Below are positions 32,803 to 44,797 of a DNA stretch of 64,000 bases, one piece after another. Origin of the DNA: Porites lobata (Eukaryota > Cnidaria > Anthozoa > Scleractinia > Poritidae); NCBI GenBank assembly GCA_942486035.1, contig CALNXK010000013.1, positions 2,514,501-2,578,500 of the forward strand, in the 5' to 3' direction. The first letter of the stretch is position 1. Each line of letters starts with the position of its first letter. The translations under genes and the position numbers were made by a program. The notes beneath the pieces were generated by a model. It saw only the letters and a list, made by a program, of their open reading frames with translations. It made no database searches and was not told the origin of the DNA.

Positions 32803-35169
32803 ATATTCAGGCTATTGTTCTTGCCATTGTCGATTACCTTCCGAAGAATCCACGAGCGGAATTCCTTTAATTTAGGTGCGATATGTCTCTTTTGTTTCGA
32901 ATTTTGTTGCTTGATTGACTTTTTAATCCCCATTGTTACCTGATGAGTATTAAATTTATCCATTAAAATACTCGGACTTGCCTGTTAAATTTGCTGCGGT
33001 CTGTGGGAACGCTTACAAGTCTTTTAAGTGTGGCGGACAACTCTGGTTGCATAACGTATTTTTGGTCACGCACCGTATTACAAACGAAACAAGCCTGATA
33101 AATTTGAAGTTGATTAAAGCTTATAAATACCTGTTCTCCTATGGTATTTTTTTTATCAAATACTCCCTTGCCTTGAAAATAATTTGGCGTTTAAAGAATT
33201 GCTGTGGAAGGTATTCATTCAGTATTATCAAAACCTACGCTCTGCAATCAAGAGCGAACAACTCTCTTCAAAATGTAAACAACGCAAGCGGTAAATGCAT
33301 TTAATGGGATGACACAGATTTATCAGCGTGTAATTTCACTTTTTTGGACGTTTTCGCTTGCCTTTCAGTTTTTTTGTTGAAAAAAACCTTGCATTTCAGT
33401 TACAAGACTGCAGGGCCCGAAATAACCGCGTATTGTCAGTTCACCGATTTGCATGACAACTTGATTCGCAGAGCTAATCGAGTGAGACAGGAAATATCTA
33501 AAACTGTAATCGACAGATCAAAACTTGCGGAATTCATAATTCCTCGAAATAATTTCATAGAAACGTTTGTATAGTTTGATTGCTCTGGAGAAATGAATAA
33601 CTGTTATGATTGAATGAATGGATAACTCTCGGCCGGCCGGATTTTATTAAGCGATAGGCGAGAAAAAATGCTTCAGTGGCTTGCTTTGTACTTTGAAACC
33701 TCGGCAAGAAAAAAAATCCAATCTTGGTCCACAGTGGTCGAAATTTCTCGTTCAAGATCTCTTTTTGAAGCTCTCAAAACTCTCCTTTTTGTAAAATACG
33801 TACCCAAGTCGAAAAAGTTTTGCGAAAGACTTAAATCCATAAACTTCTACGGCGATATGTGCGATAATTCTCTGCAGTTTTATTGACACATTTAGAACAA
33901 AAGGATACCTTTAAAACTTCGTGGCCCTGGGCAGCTTAATTAAGCCATTGTTCAATTCCTTTGAATTCGCTTCTGAGTCTTCCGCCATAAAATCTCACCT
34001 TCTTTGAACCGAGTAAAAACGAACACTCTCGAAGGGAAAGTCCGGAGGAATAAACTGAGCCTTCAGGGTACAAAATCCAGCGGTTATACCCATTTCCGAA
34101 ATACACACTTAAATCGGCATGAAGTTGTAATGTTTCCCAGTGACAAGTCATCAGTGTGGAATTTCAGTGCTCACTCCTTAGACATCATTTCACAGGGAAA
34201 CTGTTGGTGGTGTTGCAAAATGTTAGCTATTTTCTCAGCCTATGTCTAAAACCTGGGGCAGATCTAGGTTTTTAGCAGAGGGGGTTCGATGAAAGGGGGG
34301 TCTGGGGGCATCATCCCCCTAAAAATTTTGAAAATTCAAGTCCTCGGAAACACAATTTCCACCATTCTGAGACAAAGTCAGCGTGTTTTAATATCAAAAT
34401 GGTATGTTGACTTATCTTATCTTCCTCTCCCTCCTTTGGCTCATCACAACCCTCTGTCTGTTTCATAATCTTAGATAGAGACAGAGGAACTTGCCCAGCC
34501 CATTATTTTTTGCTGCTGGGACAGTAGGTACCCCAGGTATAGCATTGCTAACATTTTTTTTCTCCATAGACTTCCTCATGTTATCACAGTGTGCTTGAAA
34601 ACCACTGCTCAGATTGAAGTCGTTGTGGCCAATAAGGACAAAGCTTTGGAGGAATCTGAAGAACTTCGCCAGGATTTCTTTGAAGTTGTTGAAGCCATGG
34701 CAGTGCACTTGATGTAAAATCGCAAGCAAACAAATATTGGTAAAAACATCCCCATTCTAAAACACCATCATTATTATTACATTACATGAGTTTTGCATTG
34801 CACCTATGTGACTTGGAAGCTATTATTGTCTTAAAATGTGGAAGGAAAACATAAAATATACTATCTAAATGCCTTTTTTTTTCAGGTCAAGACCAAGTGT
34901 AAACAAGTTTAATTTTGGTTGACAAAGCCATTAATAGGGACAGTCTTAACATTGGTAAAATAATTTTCAATTTTCAATAATTTTCAACTATCAACGTGTA
35001 TCTAGATATTTTTGAAAACAGAGTCTGTTTCACTGTTTTAGCCTTCTTTTGACACATAAACAGCATTTTTGGGCACTAAAATGCAGGTATTTGAAAGATT
35101 TTCGTAGTGAAAAAACTAACAGAACAACAGACAGTCAGTATTATTTTTGTGAAGGACAACAGATGAAAT

Positions 35170-35671
35170 CCATCCACCACTATCTCCTATGCTTGCCCTA
35201 AGCTTTGTAAATTCTTTTATCACCGAAAGACACCAGGGGTAGGTACTATCTTAGATCAAATAACGGCAAACTTCTTAACATTCCACCATGCAAGTCTCTT
35301 TCAACGCTTGGTGATCGATCTTTTTATATGGCTGCCCCTAAATTATGGAACGATCTTCCCCTTTTTATTAGAAATATATCTTCAGTTAATGCTTTCAAGA
35401 AGGCTCTTAAACTCATTTATTTCAGAAGGCGTTTCACAGCTAATTTATTGTTTTTATTCTCTTTATTAATTTGTATATAGGATTTTAAGGAGTAATCTTT
35501 ATTTTTAAATTGTTATTTTTACTAATTTTCAGGAACGATCTGTAAATAAGACTTTTGGAACATGTAATAGGATTTTAGGATTTTGTTGAGTCAATGTTAT
35601 GCACAGATGAAAATTTCTTTCCCTGGATTGATATTTGCGCAATACAAATCAATAAATATTATTATTATTAA
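35170..35671 (+). mobile_element. 3' end of a CR1/L2-like LINE
   Basis: The reverse-transcriptase C-terminal tail reads GRYYLRSNNGKLLNIPP, LGDRSFYMAAPKLWNDLP and FKKALKLIYF, then a stop and a short 3' untranslated region ending in AATAAATATT and ATT repeats at about 35657-35671. Everything upstream is missing. Confidence 0.7.
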
Positions 35672-36221
35672 ATTCTGTAGTGACCATAAGAAATTGACCA
35701 TAAGAAATTGAACTTTTGCTGCGTAAAAGCTCCAACCCACTAGTGGTCTATTTTTCAATGAAAGTCTTGCTTTAAGTTGTTTTGTCTCGATATTTTTGAC
35801 CTTGAACTTGTTGAATTTACTAAAACAATAGGCTAAAAACTCGTGTTATAGCCCATAAGCCGCAGCTTTCAAGCATGATTTTGAAAAAAAAAAAAAAAAA
35901 TGCGCTTTTGTGAAAAAGGTTTTTGTTCGCGCATCAAAATGTTCAAAATAAACTTGATGAAATTTAATGTCTTATTTGCTTTTTAAATAAGTTAATTTGA
36001 AAATACCTTTTAAAAGGTTCTTTTAATCAATTTCCCATTTCCGAAAGACAACTTGGAACCCACAGTTGAAATTGGAACGATGGAACGAAAATAAAGCGCT
36101 GGAGAATGCTACAAAACGATTGCTTAGTAACCACGCGTAACGTTCGCTTTCGCATCAGCTGTGCGTGGATATCATGTTTATAAAGACGTATGGAAACCAT
36201 CGATCGGGGAAAAGCTTGTTG

Positions 36222-36380
36222 CCTCAGGCTCGAGGAATAATTGTTACGCAGTAGTTACAGTTAATCCAAGTTTCCGTGGCAACCATGCACAATTGACTCA
36301 GAGCCCATTCAGGCTTGAGGAATAATTGTTAAGCAGTAGTTAGAGTTGATCCAAGTTTCCGTGGCAACCATGCACGATAC
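36222..36380. repeat. Tandem duplication, about 83-bp unit
   Basis: Two head-to-tail copies of a unit starting CAGGCTcGAGGAATAATTGT and containing CCAAGTTTCCGTGGCAACCA, with a handful of differences. Confidence 0.75.
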
Positions 36381-37573
36381 ATGTGCTTGGCTACAGTCCT
36401 GTGTGTATGGATGCAGCATGCCGTGGGAACTCCCATATGAATGGGGCAGGGATGCTTGTCGAAAATGTTGAATTATACCCCTAAACGAGACCAATCTGAG
36501 CGTGGCCCAACCTTTTTTGACCCCTAAAAAAACTTTGATTACATAAATCAAGTAAATAAAACGAATCGAAAGTATAATTTTTTATATGTCTTTGTGTGCA
36601 ACCCTAAAAGAGATACCTCTGTGGCTAAATTGTTATCATCATTAATGACGTTTTGTCCAGAACAGCCTAAGTAAGACCAACAATTATCCGAAATTTACAT
36701 CCCTAAGCGAGACGACGAGCATCCCCACCCCTTTCATATGGGAGTAGTCCCCCCCACCCCCGGGGCAGCATGACCAAGTGACTTAAGCCGGGCGCTGGAT
36801 TTCAACTCTGTCGTCCCAGTTACAAATCTCGCTCAGGCCACAAGCAGGAGTTATTTTTGGTAGCCCTCCACTCCCCGCCCACCCCATCCTCAGGATAGTG
36901 ACTTCCATAACTATGGTGGCATATTTCTTTACGCACAAACCTGAATGATAACTTAATGGATTATAGGATTGGCTCTCCACCCTGAAAACTCCAAAAAAGT
37001 CCAAAATCTGCACTTTCTACTCTTAAGAGAGACAAATAGCACCTCCGTCATTTTCATGTGGGAGTACCCCTTGGGAGGGTAACCCTGAGTTAAGTTCCTC
37101 TGACATGCTTGTAAATAGCTTAATGCTTTGCCTCCAACCTGCTGAGATTCTCACTTGTTTTCTTTCAGTTTTATTTTCTGTTCTTTTTTGCAAGCTACAA
37201 TGTAATATAGTACTGGGTCATCACTAGTGTTCCTCTCCATAAAATCGTCAAGACCAAGTGCAGGCCTAGAGGCTTATAACGGTGGGAGGAGGGAGGTAAA
37301 AAAAAAAAAAAACATTTTCTAGCCTCCTTTTAAACCTTCCCCTTTTCCCTAAGTAGATTGATTCACATCCTCAGTACATCTGAAACCAAGATGGCCACCT
37401 GTAAAGGGTAGGTGCTTGATCCAGAGGATTTTATGGGAAAATGGGGGACTTTGGACAGTCTACCCCCTATGAAGTCAATCTTTTTTTAATGGCAATTCCC
37501 TTCCGTAGACAACCACGGGGAATGTACTTATTTATTTTCCAGACCTGACCCATTGATTTATGTTTGAATCATA

Positions 37574-38024
37574 CGGTTGACTCCCGATAACTCGAACCTC
37601 GCGCTAACTCGAACCAAAATCGATTTCCTCTAGCTTTCCTTCATACATTTACTGCAATTTTACCCTCCATAACGCGAACCATGTTTTGAGTGCTTAAAAT
37701 GTAGGGAAAAAACTGTACTGGCCTCCGAAACATTGGATTTTGAAGTCCCATTGACGTGTTTTAGACACAGTTTACTAGTGAAGGCTGATGTTGTTTGTCA
37801 CAGATCCAGCGTGAAACAGCTTTACTTCTCAAAACAGTAAAACGCATGCTCTGTTTAGGCAATGTTTTCTTACTCTACGTTCTGATTTATAATCTAAAAG
37901 TATCTGTCAATTTCCACTTAACAAAACTGTTTTTTACCTTACTTCCAGCTATTTTCTTCGAGCTCCCGATAACTCGAACTTTTTTCGATTTCCCTTGAAG
38001 GTTCGAGTTATCGGGAGTCGACTG
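37574..38024. mobile_element. Mariner-type MITE (copy B orthologue of 733-1154)
   Basis: Same ends and TA flanks in the corresponding place in copy B, with internal differences. It contains an extra segment around 37710-37790 not present in copy A. Confidence 0.7.
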
Positions 38025-38160
38025 TATATAACATGTATCATATTTATAGTTCAAGTATCTTTGTTTTGAGTGCGCATTTTCCCCTTGTTTTTTATTTATT
38101 AGTTGTGCATCTCAAACGTTTGAATCTCAGAGTGAAACGGACTTTTTACCTTATGTTCAT

Positions 38161-38253
38161 AGCCCAGCTGACTTTTTACCTTATGTTCAAAACCCCCAAA
38201 AAATCCTTCGATCATCCTTGTCACTTGAAATCTAGAGTACCCCCACTGGGGTT
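38161..38253. mobile_element. Deleted copy of the 1294-1624 MITE with filler sequence
   Basis: Orthologous site in copy B. Only the outermost CCCAG and the last 80 or so bases remain; between them sits CTGACTTTTTACCTTATGTT, a second copy of the host flank found immediately to the left. Confidence 0.65.
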
Positions 38254-38724
38254 CATAGCTTCTCTCTCTCAATCCTCCGATCCGATAGAGTATGCCGGAT
38301 CGAGTTACAGGGTTTACTAAAACAAGTGAAATGTTTTCTTGAGAGGGAGGCACGCGTCTGGTTTTAGCAGAGCAGGGTGTTGTTAATAAACAAACTAAAT
38401 ACGTGCGTTGTACCGTTCGCGATAGCCGAATTCGGTCAGAAATGTCTGGAAGCAGCATCCACACTAAGATATGAACCCTTAAACAGCTGCATCACTGTAC
38501 ACAACGTCTGAATCATGAAGATATTTAATGTAATGCTTCTAAACGCCTGTAGCCGTAATAGAAGACGAAAAAATTGTGAAGAATCAAATTGGCGGTCTCA
38601 AAGTGCCTTTGTCCGACCTTTAGCAATTAATAGTTCTCATTGGTTCTCATTGGTTCGTAAGCATCAACTCATAGTACCTTCAACCTTATTGGCTCTTGTA
38701 ACAAACATCCGGAGATACAAAGCC

Positions 38725-38965
38725 ACAACAACAACAACGAGCTTTATTTGCATGACCATACAAACACATACAGTATTGCAAAAGCTATGTTTAGGAATCA
38801 AAATTACAACACAGGGCAATTACGTTACTTTGATAATAATTTGTCACGAACATCAAAACAAGCTGAAATATATTTTATGAATTGTATATTGATAAAGTAA
38901 TTAGAAGAGTTCATCAGTTCACTGATCAAACCTTTTAAAGGTAACTGGGTAATATTTGGAATCAG
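38725..38965 (-). mobile_element. Possible LINE 3' tail on the minus strand (copy B only)
   Basis: On the minus strand CATGCAAATAAAGCTCG is followed by a GTT microsatellite, the form of a CR1/L2 tail. It fills part of the place where copy A has other sequence. No coding part was recognised. Confidence 0.3.
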
Positions 38966-40154
38966 AGTCTTGACTTTGATACATAAGGTTTTCATGTTGT
39001 AAAACTAGTTATTTAGCCCGTGAAAAAATAATTCCCAAAACGTTATTTCACTATTTAAGGGAGATAGATATATTGGGTGAGCTATACCTTACACCTCTCA
39101 GTATTAATGATAGTCTCTATAAGCTGCACCTCACTGTTATTAGGGTCAAGGGCATTGTTTGGGTCCTTATCTGCCTGCGTAGCCGGCAGCTTTGCTGGAG
39201 AGGGGAAACGGAACAGAGCGCGGACAAGCAGTGAAGCCGCGTCGACAATGGGGGTGCTCGCAGCCCCACCGCCCGTTCGCGCGCACCTTCGCGAATTTGC
39301 CCTCATTTGTGCGCTCGCCAAACGAAACCTCCAGCTGCGCAGGGTATCTTCTGTATTCCAAGTGTCCCCCATTTTAGGCACACCTTGCACCTTTCTGGAT
39401 GATTATTTATTACCCTCTATCTAATCTGGACCATTATTGCTAAGTACTTCGACGTATGACGCTGGGAAGGCTCCTTCCACGGAACCCCTTTGGCCGACGA
39501 TCCAACCATTGCCTTCATTTCTGACCTGAACGATGATCTGAAATAGCAAACGACAACAAACTTATGTAAAAAAAACAATAATTAATCTTTTTTCTTGGGG
39601 CTTGAATTAAAGTACCTTCATTTTGGTATTACTTTTTGCGGTCCACAGTTCGCACCCCAATACCGCCGACATTGTGTCACAGGCGGCCTTTTTCGGGGAA
39701 GAAGTGCGCCCAGGGTCTTAAACCCTGGCCCTATTTAAGGATGAGACAAACGAAAGTTGATTCCCTATTTAAGGCCCAGACCTGAAAAATGACACCCAAT
39801 TCAAGGGAAAAACAAAAACTAAGACTTAAATGGGAACACAAACCTTCATTGTCTCAAAAAACCATGTAATATCTCATACCAATCAGTATCTCGAACGTCT
39901 ATAATTAACACATTCAAGAAAATTGCATACAGTGAAGTTTTCTATGAAATCGTTGATTTTTTCATGCTTAATATGTGCTCTAGACCTATATTTTGTTCAA
40001 AAATGGCTCAGAAAAGCAAAACTTGCTCTTGTTTGCTAGAACCGCAAAAAGTTGCTCCAAACGCCAAATGTTGCTAAAACGTTGCCAAGCACAATCGGCA
40101 TACTTGTTTTAGCTTCATACGAGAACGTACGCAAGCGGGTACATATATACTATT

Positions 40155-40358
40155 ACATGGTTAACCAAATGCCTCGCTTAAGTGGAAGGTGGGTGCCTGG
40201 CATACCCAGGGGCTTCCACTGTGGCCAGCCAGCCCCTAGCTAGAATATTACCCCATGGCTGGCAAGTCCCCGCAACGCAGTCATGGGCCCCTATTCCAGA
40301 CACCCGTCACACTGATGAAACAGTGGAAGGAAGAAGAATAGGGATGGGAGGGGGGGAA
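40155..40358 (-). repeat. DIRS split direct repeat A1 (left terminus)
   Basis: Begins at the host junction with AACCAAATGCCTCGCTTAAG. It is closely matched by A2 at 40615-40830 for at least 100-150 bp. Confidence 0.75.
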
Positions 40359-40614
40359 GACGCTAAATGAATCGCTCCACAGACCACTGCACAAACGCCC
40401 GATGAAGAACTCGCAGATTCTAGCAGTGTACAAAGCTACCACGTACCATGTGACCCTGCACTTATGGTATTGACCGCTGGATGCCCGCTATGCACATGGG
40501 GCGCTTGATCGCTAAGCTTGTGGACCGCTTGACCGCTGAACTTGTAGACCGCTGAGCGTGTGGACCGCTTGACCGCTAAGCTCGTGGTGGTTAACTTAGT
40601 TAAATTACATTTAA
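40359..40614 (-). repeat. DIRS internal repeat B1 with minisatellite
   Basis: Starts GACGCTAAATGAATCGCTCC and is a copy of the right terminus B2. It contains several head-to-tail copies of a unit of about 23 bp built on GACCGCTTGACCGCTAAGCT (about 40500-40585). B2 has more units, so copy number differs between the two repeats of one element. Confidence 0.7.
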
Positions 40615-40830
40615 CCAAATTTAACCAACTGCCTCGCTTAAGTGGAAGGTGGGTGCCTGGGATACCCAGGGGCTTCCACTGTGGCCAGCCAGCCCCTAGA
40701 TGGAATACTGCCTCCAAGGATGGAAAATCCCCGCAACCCAGCCATGAGCCCCCATTCCAAGCCGAAGGGACTCTCCGAGCTGACGCAGCCAGATCGGAGA
40801 GGGAAAGAGGGGCTCAGGGCTGGGGGAAGC
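40615..40830 (-). repeat. DIRS internal repeat A2
   Basis: Near-identical restart of A1 (CTGCCTCGCTTAAGTGGAAG) directly abutting B1. The B1-A2 junction is what a circular intermediate with joined ends would template. Confidence 0.7.
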
Positions 40831-40909
40831 CCTGGCCCCGAACTACCAAAGTCCCGAGGCACCCTACAAAGACAACTAGGAAAAAAGAAAGATACACAAG
40901 AAATACCTG

Positions 40910-41727
40910 TCAAGTGAGAAGGCTTGCTACTCCCACGATAGTACTGACGGGAGTGTTGATATAGATCTGATACGCATCGCTGGACAATCTGCCAAGTGTC
41001 TTGATGAGGTGATCTGGTAAGCCACAAGAGGCTGCTGAAGTAGCTGTACTGCTGCGAAAGGTATGACTGGTGTAGCAACCAGGGACCCCAGAAGCGGAGA
41101 AGATAGATTGAATACTGGATGTCAGCCATTGCGACGTAGAGGGGTGCCATGAGAGGGAAGGAAGAGTGGGTCAGGAGTTGAGCCACGGACGTGTAGATAC
41201 TGGGTAAGGGCGCGTACAATAGATATAGATATAGATATAGATGTAGATATAGCAACCTTGGCGAAAGGGGTCCGTCTTAGAGCACTTAATATGAATCCTG
41301 AAGCAGCCTGGATTGACTAGGGAATCTGCTTGGACGTCGCTGACAGCAAGGTGGATGTCAGAATTGAAGGGGTAGTTGACAGTGAACTCAACAGCACGTA
41401 AGAAACCAAAAAACCCGAGACAGCAGGCAGCCCAAAGCATGGTATGGTTGTAGTCAGAGAAGTTCAAGGACTGGAAGATAATGTGCATCAGCTCGATTGT
41501 GATGGGTTGGTGCTGACGCCTATTTGAGCCTTCGTGACGTTTGATACCCAGCAACACACGCTGTAACCGAAGGCAACCAACCAGCGGAGAAGGAAGACCC
41601 TCTTCAAAGTGAAGAGACCGGATTGCTGAAAGGTAAACCTTTATGGATGAATGGTGGAGAGTATCAGCAAGATGACAGCAGAAACGGATGAGCTCGTCTT
41701 CACTGGCTGGAAGAGCTGATCCCAAAG
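40910..41727 (-). pseudogene. Tyrosine recombinase of the DIRS element, C-terminal part
   Basis: Reads from LPASEDELIRFCCHLA through IKVYLSAIRSLHF, then the catalytic Arg in GFLRAVEFTV, the Lys region in IKCSKTDPFRQG, HTFR, and the nucleophile Tyr in GRLSSDAYQIYI, ending at a TGA at 40910-40912. The set R..K..HxxR..Y is complete but spread over more than one frame: an ATAGAT microsatellite (41221-41255) shifts the frame after the Lys region, and a second shift lies near 41130. The first part of the gene (QRFLDFCAQDNGLSPLG, minus strand about 45365-45310) lies beyond the inserted Mutator-like element. Confidence 0.75.
41221..41255. repeat. ATAGAT microsatellite within the tyrosine recombinase
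   Basis: About five copies of ATAGAT. On the minus strand it encodes a Tyr-Ile run (YIYIYIYIYIY) and marks the point where the recombinase frame is lost. Confidence 0.75.
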
Positions 41728-42589
41728 CATCCTCGGAGACCCAGGGGCGGTCAGTCGGGCCGGGGGAAAAGGTGGGACAAAAGCTTTCAAGCACAGGCGG
41801 AAAAGCCCCTGGGTACCGACTCACCGGACCATTCCCAAACGGTCAAACGAATGCTGGCTCCTGATTGGGCACAAAAAATGCTTTGCATTGTTGTGCCCAA
41901 TCGGCGAACAGCATCTCCTGAGTTCTTTTCGTGAGTTCGTACACGACGGCTATTGACTCGATCACGGCCTGTCTGGCTCATGCACCAGAGAAATGAATTA
42001 ACGCAGTCAGGAATCTTTCAGTTTGATATAAACGCTACATTTCAAAATACTGGTAGTCTTTGCACTAGCGCCTAAATAAGCTAAGAAGTATTTCAAGACA
42101 AGTAAATTTTAAATTCTTCAAGTAAAAGAAAGCTTCACACACAACGTATCTTTGTTACTTCATGTTTTCCTACGTAACGTAATTAAGATTGATTGACATG
42201 CTTCGCCTTTCTCAAAGCTTGGAAACCGCAACTTCGCTAAGTCGGTTTTAAGGATGGTTTTCAAGTCACTTGAAACTTTCTTGAAACGTTTCAACTTTAA
42301 AGTTACTGGAGATTTTGCTTAGGCCTTCACACGCGCATTTTTGGTTAAGTAAAACTTAGCAGTTCTTAAGTCTTACTTAACAGCCTAATGTAAAGAAAAC
42401 CAAAACACGAAAACTAAAGACGCTTTTCCAAAAATACAAGCTTGAGCTTACAACAGGTATTCACGCTTAGGGAGTTTAATATGCCACGACAGCTGACTAC
42501 CACGGAAACGTCGCATGAAGAGTGAACTCACATTTTTTTCAGTCTCTATCGTGATTCTACTACTATGTAAACAGATAACGGCAAGCTAC

Positions 42590-44022
42590 GATCATATCAT
42601 GTACTCTAAAATGACAGCTTATAGAAAAAAAAACACAGCTGTGAGACTGCATTAACTGGCTTGGTGGAAGATTGGAGACTAGCCTTGGATAACAAACAGA
42701 AAGCACTTTTGTTATCGATGGACATGTCTAAGGCCTTTGACTCAGTTCTTCCCTCATTAACTGTGGCCAAACTTGGCGCTTACGGTTTTAATGACAAATC
42801 ATTGCAATTAATGCGTTCATATTTTAAAGACCGGCTCAACAGGGTGAAAGTTGGCAAAGCTACCAGTGACCTGGTCCAACACTGTGGAACTTGTACCAAA
42901 TTGATCTATCGTATCACATAAATGAGATTGCAAATATAAATATGTATGCTGATGACCATCAGATGTATATAGTTGGCAGCGATATGTCCATTATGTGTAC
43001 TAATATGGAAAAGCAAGGAAACTCTGCCCTTAAATGGTATAAGGACAACTATTTACTGTCCAACCCAGAAAAACTTAACGCCATAGGGATTAAACAATCT
43101 AATGAAACTGAACAGATTAACAACAAGATCGGTGATCATGATCAAGCGATTAAGGCAACAGATAATATCAAGCTACTGGGTGTGAACTTCGACGAGAATC
43201 TAATTTTTAGCCAACATATTAGCGAATTATGCAAAAAGGCCAGTCAAAGGGAGGGCATTCTTGCCAGGTTAAGAAACTTAATTACTACAGAGACTAAACT
43301 ATTACTTTATAAAACTGCTATCATGCCATATCTCACCTATTGTCATCTCACATGGCATTTCTGTAAGGCGTCGGATACAAGAAAGGTTGAAAGAATTCAA
43401 GAGCGGGCACTAAGGATAGTTTATAACTCACATTCAGAAACGTATATGAACTTATTAGATCGTGCTAAACTACCAAGCCTTCTTAATAGGAGATTACAAG
43501 ACATAGTTATACTCATGTACAAGGTTAAATATAGGCTAGTTCCTGATTTCATTTGTGACATTTTCAGTACTAAGTCTTGTAAATATAATTTTAGAAACCA
43601 CATTTTGATATTCCTAGATTTAATTCTGTATTGTATGGTAAACACTCTCTTAGATATCTTGGACCCTTTTTATGGAACAAGCTAGATAAAAACATCACTG
43701 AAACGAGCAGCCTATCTAGGTTTAAGTTTCATATTAGATGTAAGGATCTTACTGAACTGATAAATGGCAACAATTGCTCCCCGTGCGTAATTTGTACCTC
43801 GTAAGTTGTGCCCGTGTTCCTAGAATTGTTTTGATTATTTTAGAATATTGTAAATGTATATATAATATATATAAAATTATACTATACCTTTTTTATAGCT
43901 TTTTATTTCTTATCTTTTGTTTATCATATTATTCATGATTTATTTTATCTTTATGTTGTGTCCCCAATTAGCGTCAGCTAAATACATCGACACATGAATA
44001 AAGTTCATCATCATCATCACTT
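42590..44022 (+). mobile_element. 5'-truncated non-LTR retrotransposon (jockey/CR1-like) inside the Mutator-like element
   Basis: Reverse transcriptase from MTAYRKK through VEDWRLALDNKQKALLLSMD (motif A, MSKAFD), then a gap and the catalytic box NMYADDHQMY, followed by the C-terminal thumb region (LLGVNFDENLIFSQHI, KTAIMPYLTYCHLTWHFCKA). About 45-50 bp are missing before GPTLWNLYQIDL, so the motif B core (normally RGxPQG) is absent. The frame also breaks at the 3' end of the ORF. The copy ends in AATAAAGTTC followed by ATC repeats (44007-44019), the usual microsatellite tail of CR1/L2-type LINEs. Confidence 0.75.
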
Positions 44023-44158
44023 ACTTTGTCAAACGCAAGCGAACTCTTCTGGAGATGAATTTCTATCAACCATATCCAAGTTCATAAAGAGAAAGAAAAT
44101 TTGCTTGCTTGTTTACGTCCTTCACAAAACGTGAAATTAGGCATTTTTACGTGGTAGT

Positions 44159-44797
44159 TAGGCCTTTCCCGATTGCGCTGAGCAACTTTTGAGCACTTTT
44201 TTGAGTTTGGAGCACTATTTTGCAATTTGGGCACCCTGAAGCACTTTTTCGCACTTTGGGCAACATTTGAGCAATATTTCACATTTGGAGCAAATTTTGA
44301 AAAAAAAAAAAAAAACTGTGTCGCTCGCAACGAGAATCGTGTTCCAGGTCATAAATTTGAATAACTAAGGATGTTGTCAAGAATAAAAGACCGTTGTCAT
44401 AGAAAGGCACGTGGACTTATCCTTACTGAGCGTGACAACAGAAGTGTCTGATTGGCTGATGCATCATGCGTCTGTCATCTCAAATTTCTAAATCATCTGA
44501 TGCCTAGGCTTTGCGTTAGTACTGCTGAATTTATTTACAATTCGTAACGGGCTTTAGTTTTTTAAAAATATTATTGTTCTATATTCTATCAACCTTTCGT
44601 AACAACCTGTGGAATAACACTACACAAAATAGATTGTTAATTAGTTCAGTAAAAATTGACATATCTACGAAAAGCTTAGAGGTAACTGTTCACAACTTTT
44701 AGCACTTTTTGAGCACTATTTTGAGATTTTGAGCACTTTTTAGCCATTTTTGCCAGCACTTTTTTGGGATTTTACGAGCGCAATCGGGAATGGCCTA
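44159..44797. mobile_element. hAT-like MITE, 639 bp
   Basis: Terminal inverted repeats TAGGCC-TTCCCGATTGCGCT (left) and its near complement ending at 44797, flanked by a perfect 8-bp duplication GTGGTAGT at 44151-44158 and 44798-44805. An 8-bp duplication is the hAT signature. The subterminal regions hold many short copies of GAGCACTTTT. There is no coding capacity. Confidence 0.7.

Larger units (their letters stand above)
31212..34247. mobile_element. Inverted-repeat element of about 3 kb next to PAQR3 exon 2
   Basis: Terminal inverted repeats of about 150 bp: the left begins CTGAGAAAACAGCCAACATT and the right ends with its complement at 34247, followed inward on both sides by CACCACCAA, TTTCCCTG and AAATTCCA blocks. 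The same repeat family forms the short palindromic MITEs at 6300-6595 and 49020-49285. No clean target duplication was found. The interior has a second inverted-repeat element and short open frames, one with a CxxC motif; no transposase was recognised. Confidence 0.65.
34250..36800. other. Gene-free spacer between the PAQR3-side element and copy B
   Basis: Holds the LINE tail at 35170-35671, the tandem duplication at 36222-36380 and a decayed MITE (CCCATATGAA ... TTCATATGGG, about 36430-36745). An 88-codon open frame on the minus strand at 34463-34729 is unrecognised. No PAQR3 exons were seen. Confidence 0.5.

Noticed and set aside
34463..34729. Minus-strand 88-codon open frame near the PAQR3-like exons
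   Set aside because: It is on the wrong strand for PAQR3, has no recognisable domain and no splice partners.
40500..40590. CRISPR-like array from regular GACCGCTTGACCGCT repeats
   Set aside because: Units are directly adjacent with no spacers and lie in the DIRS terminal repeats of a eukaryotic genome; this is a minisatellite.
42590..44022. LINE as the autonomous core of the Mutator-like element
   Set aside because: It is a truncated non-LTR retrotransposon with its own microsatellite tail, unrelated to DNA transposition, so it is a later passenger.
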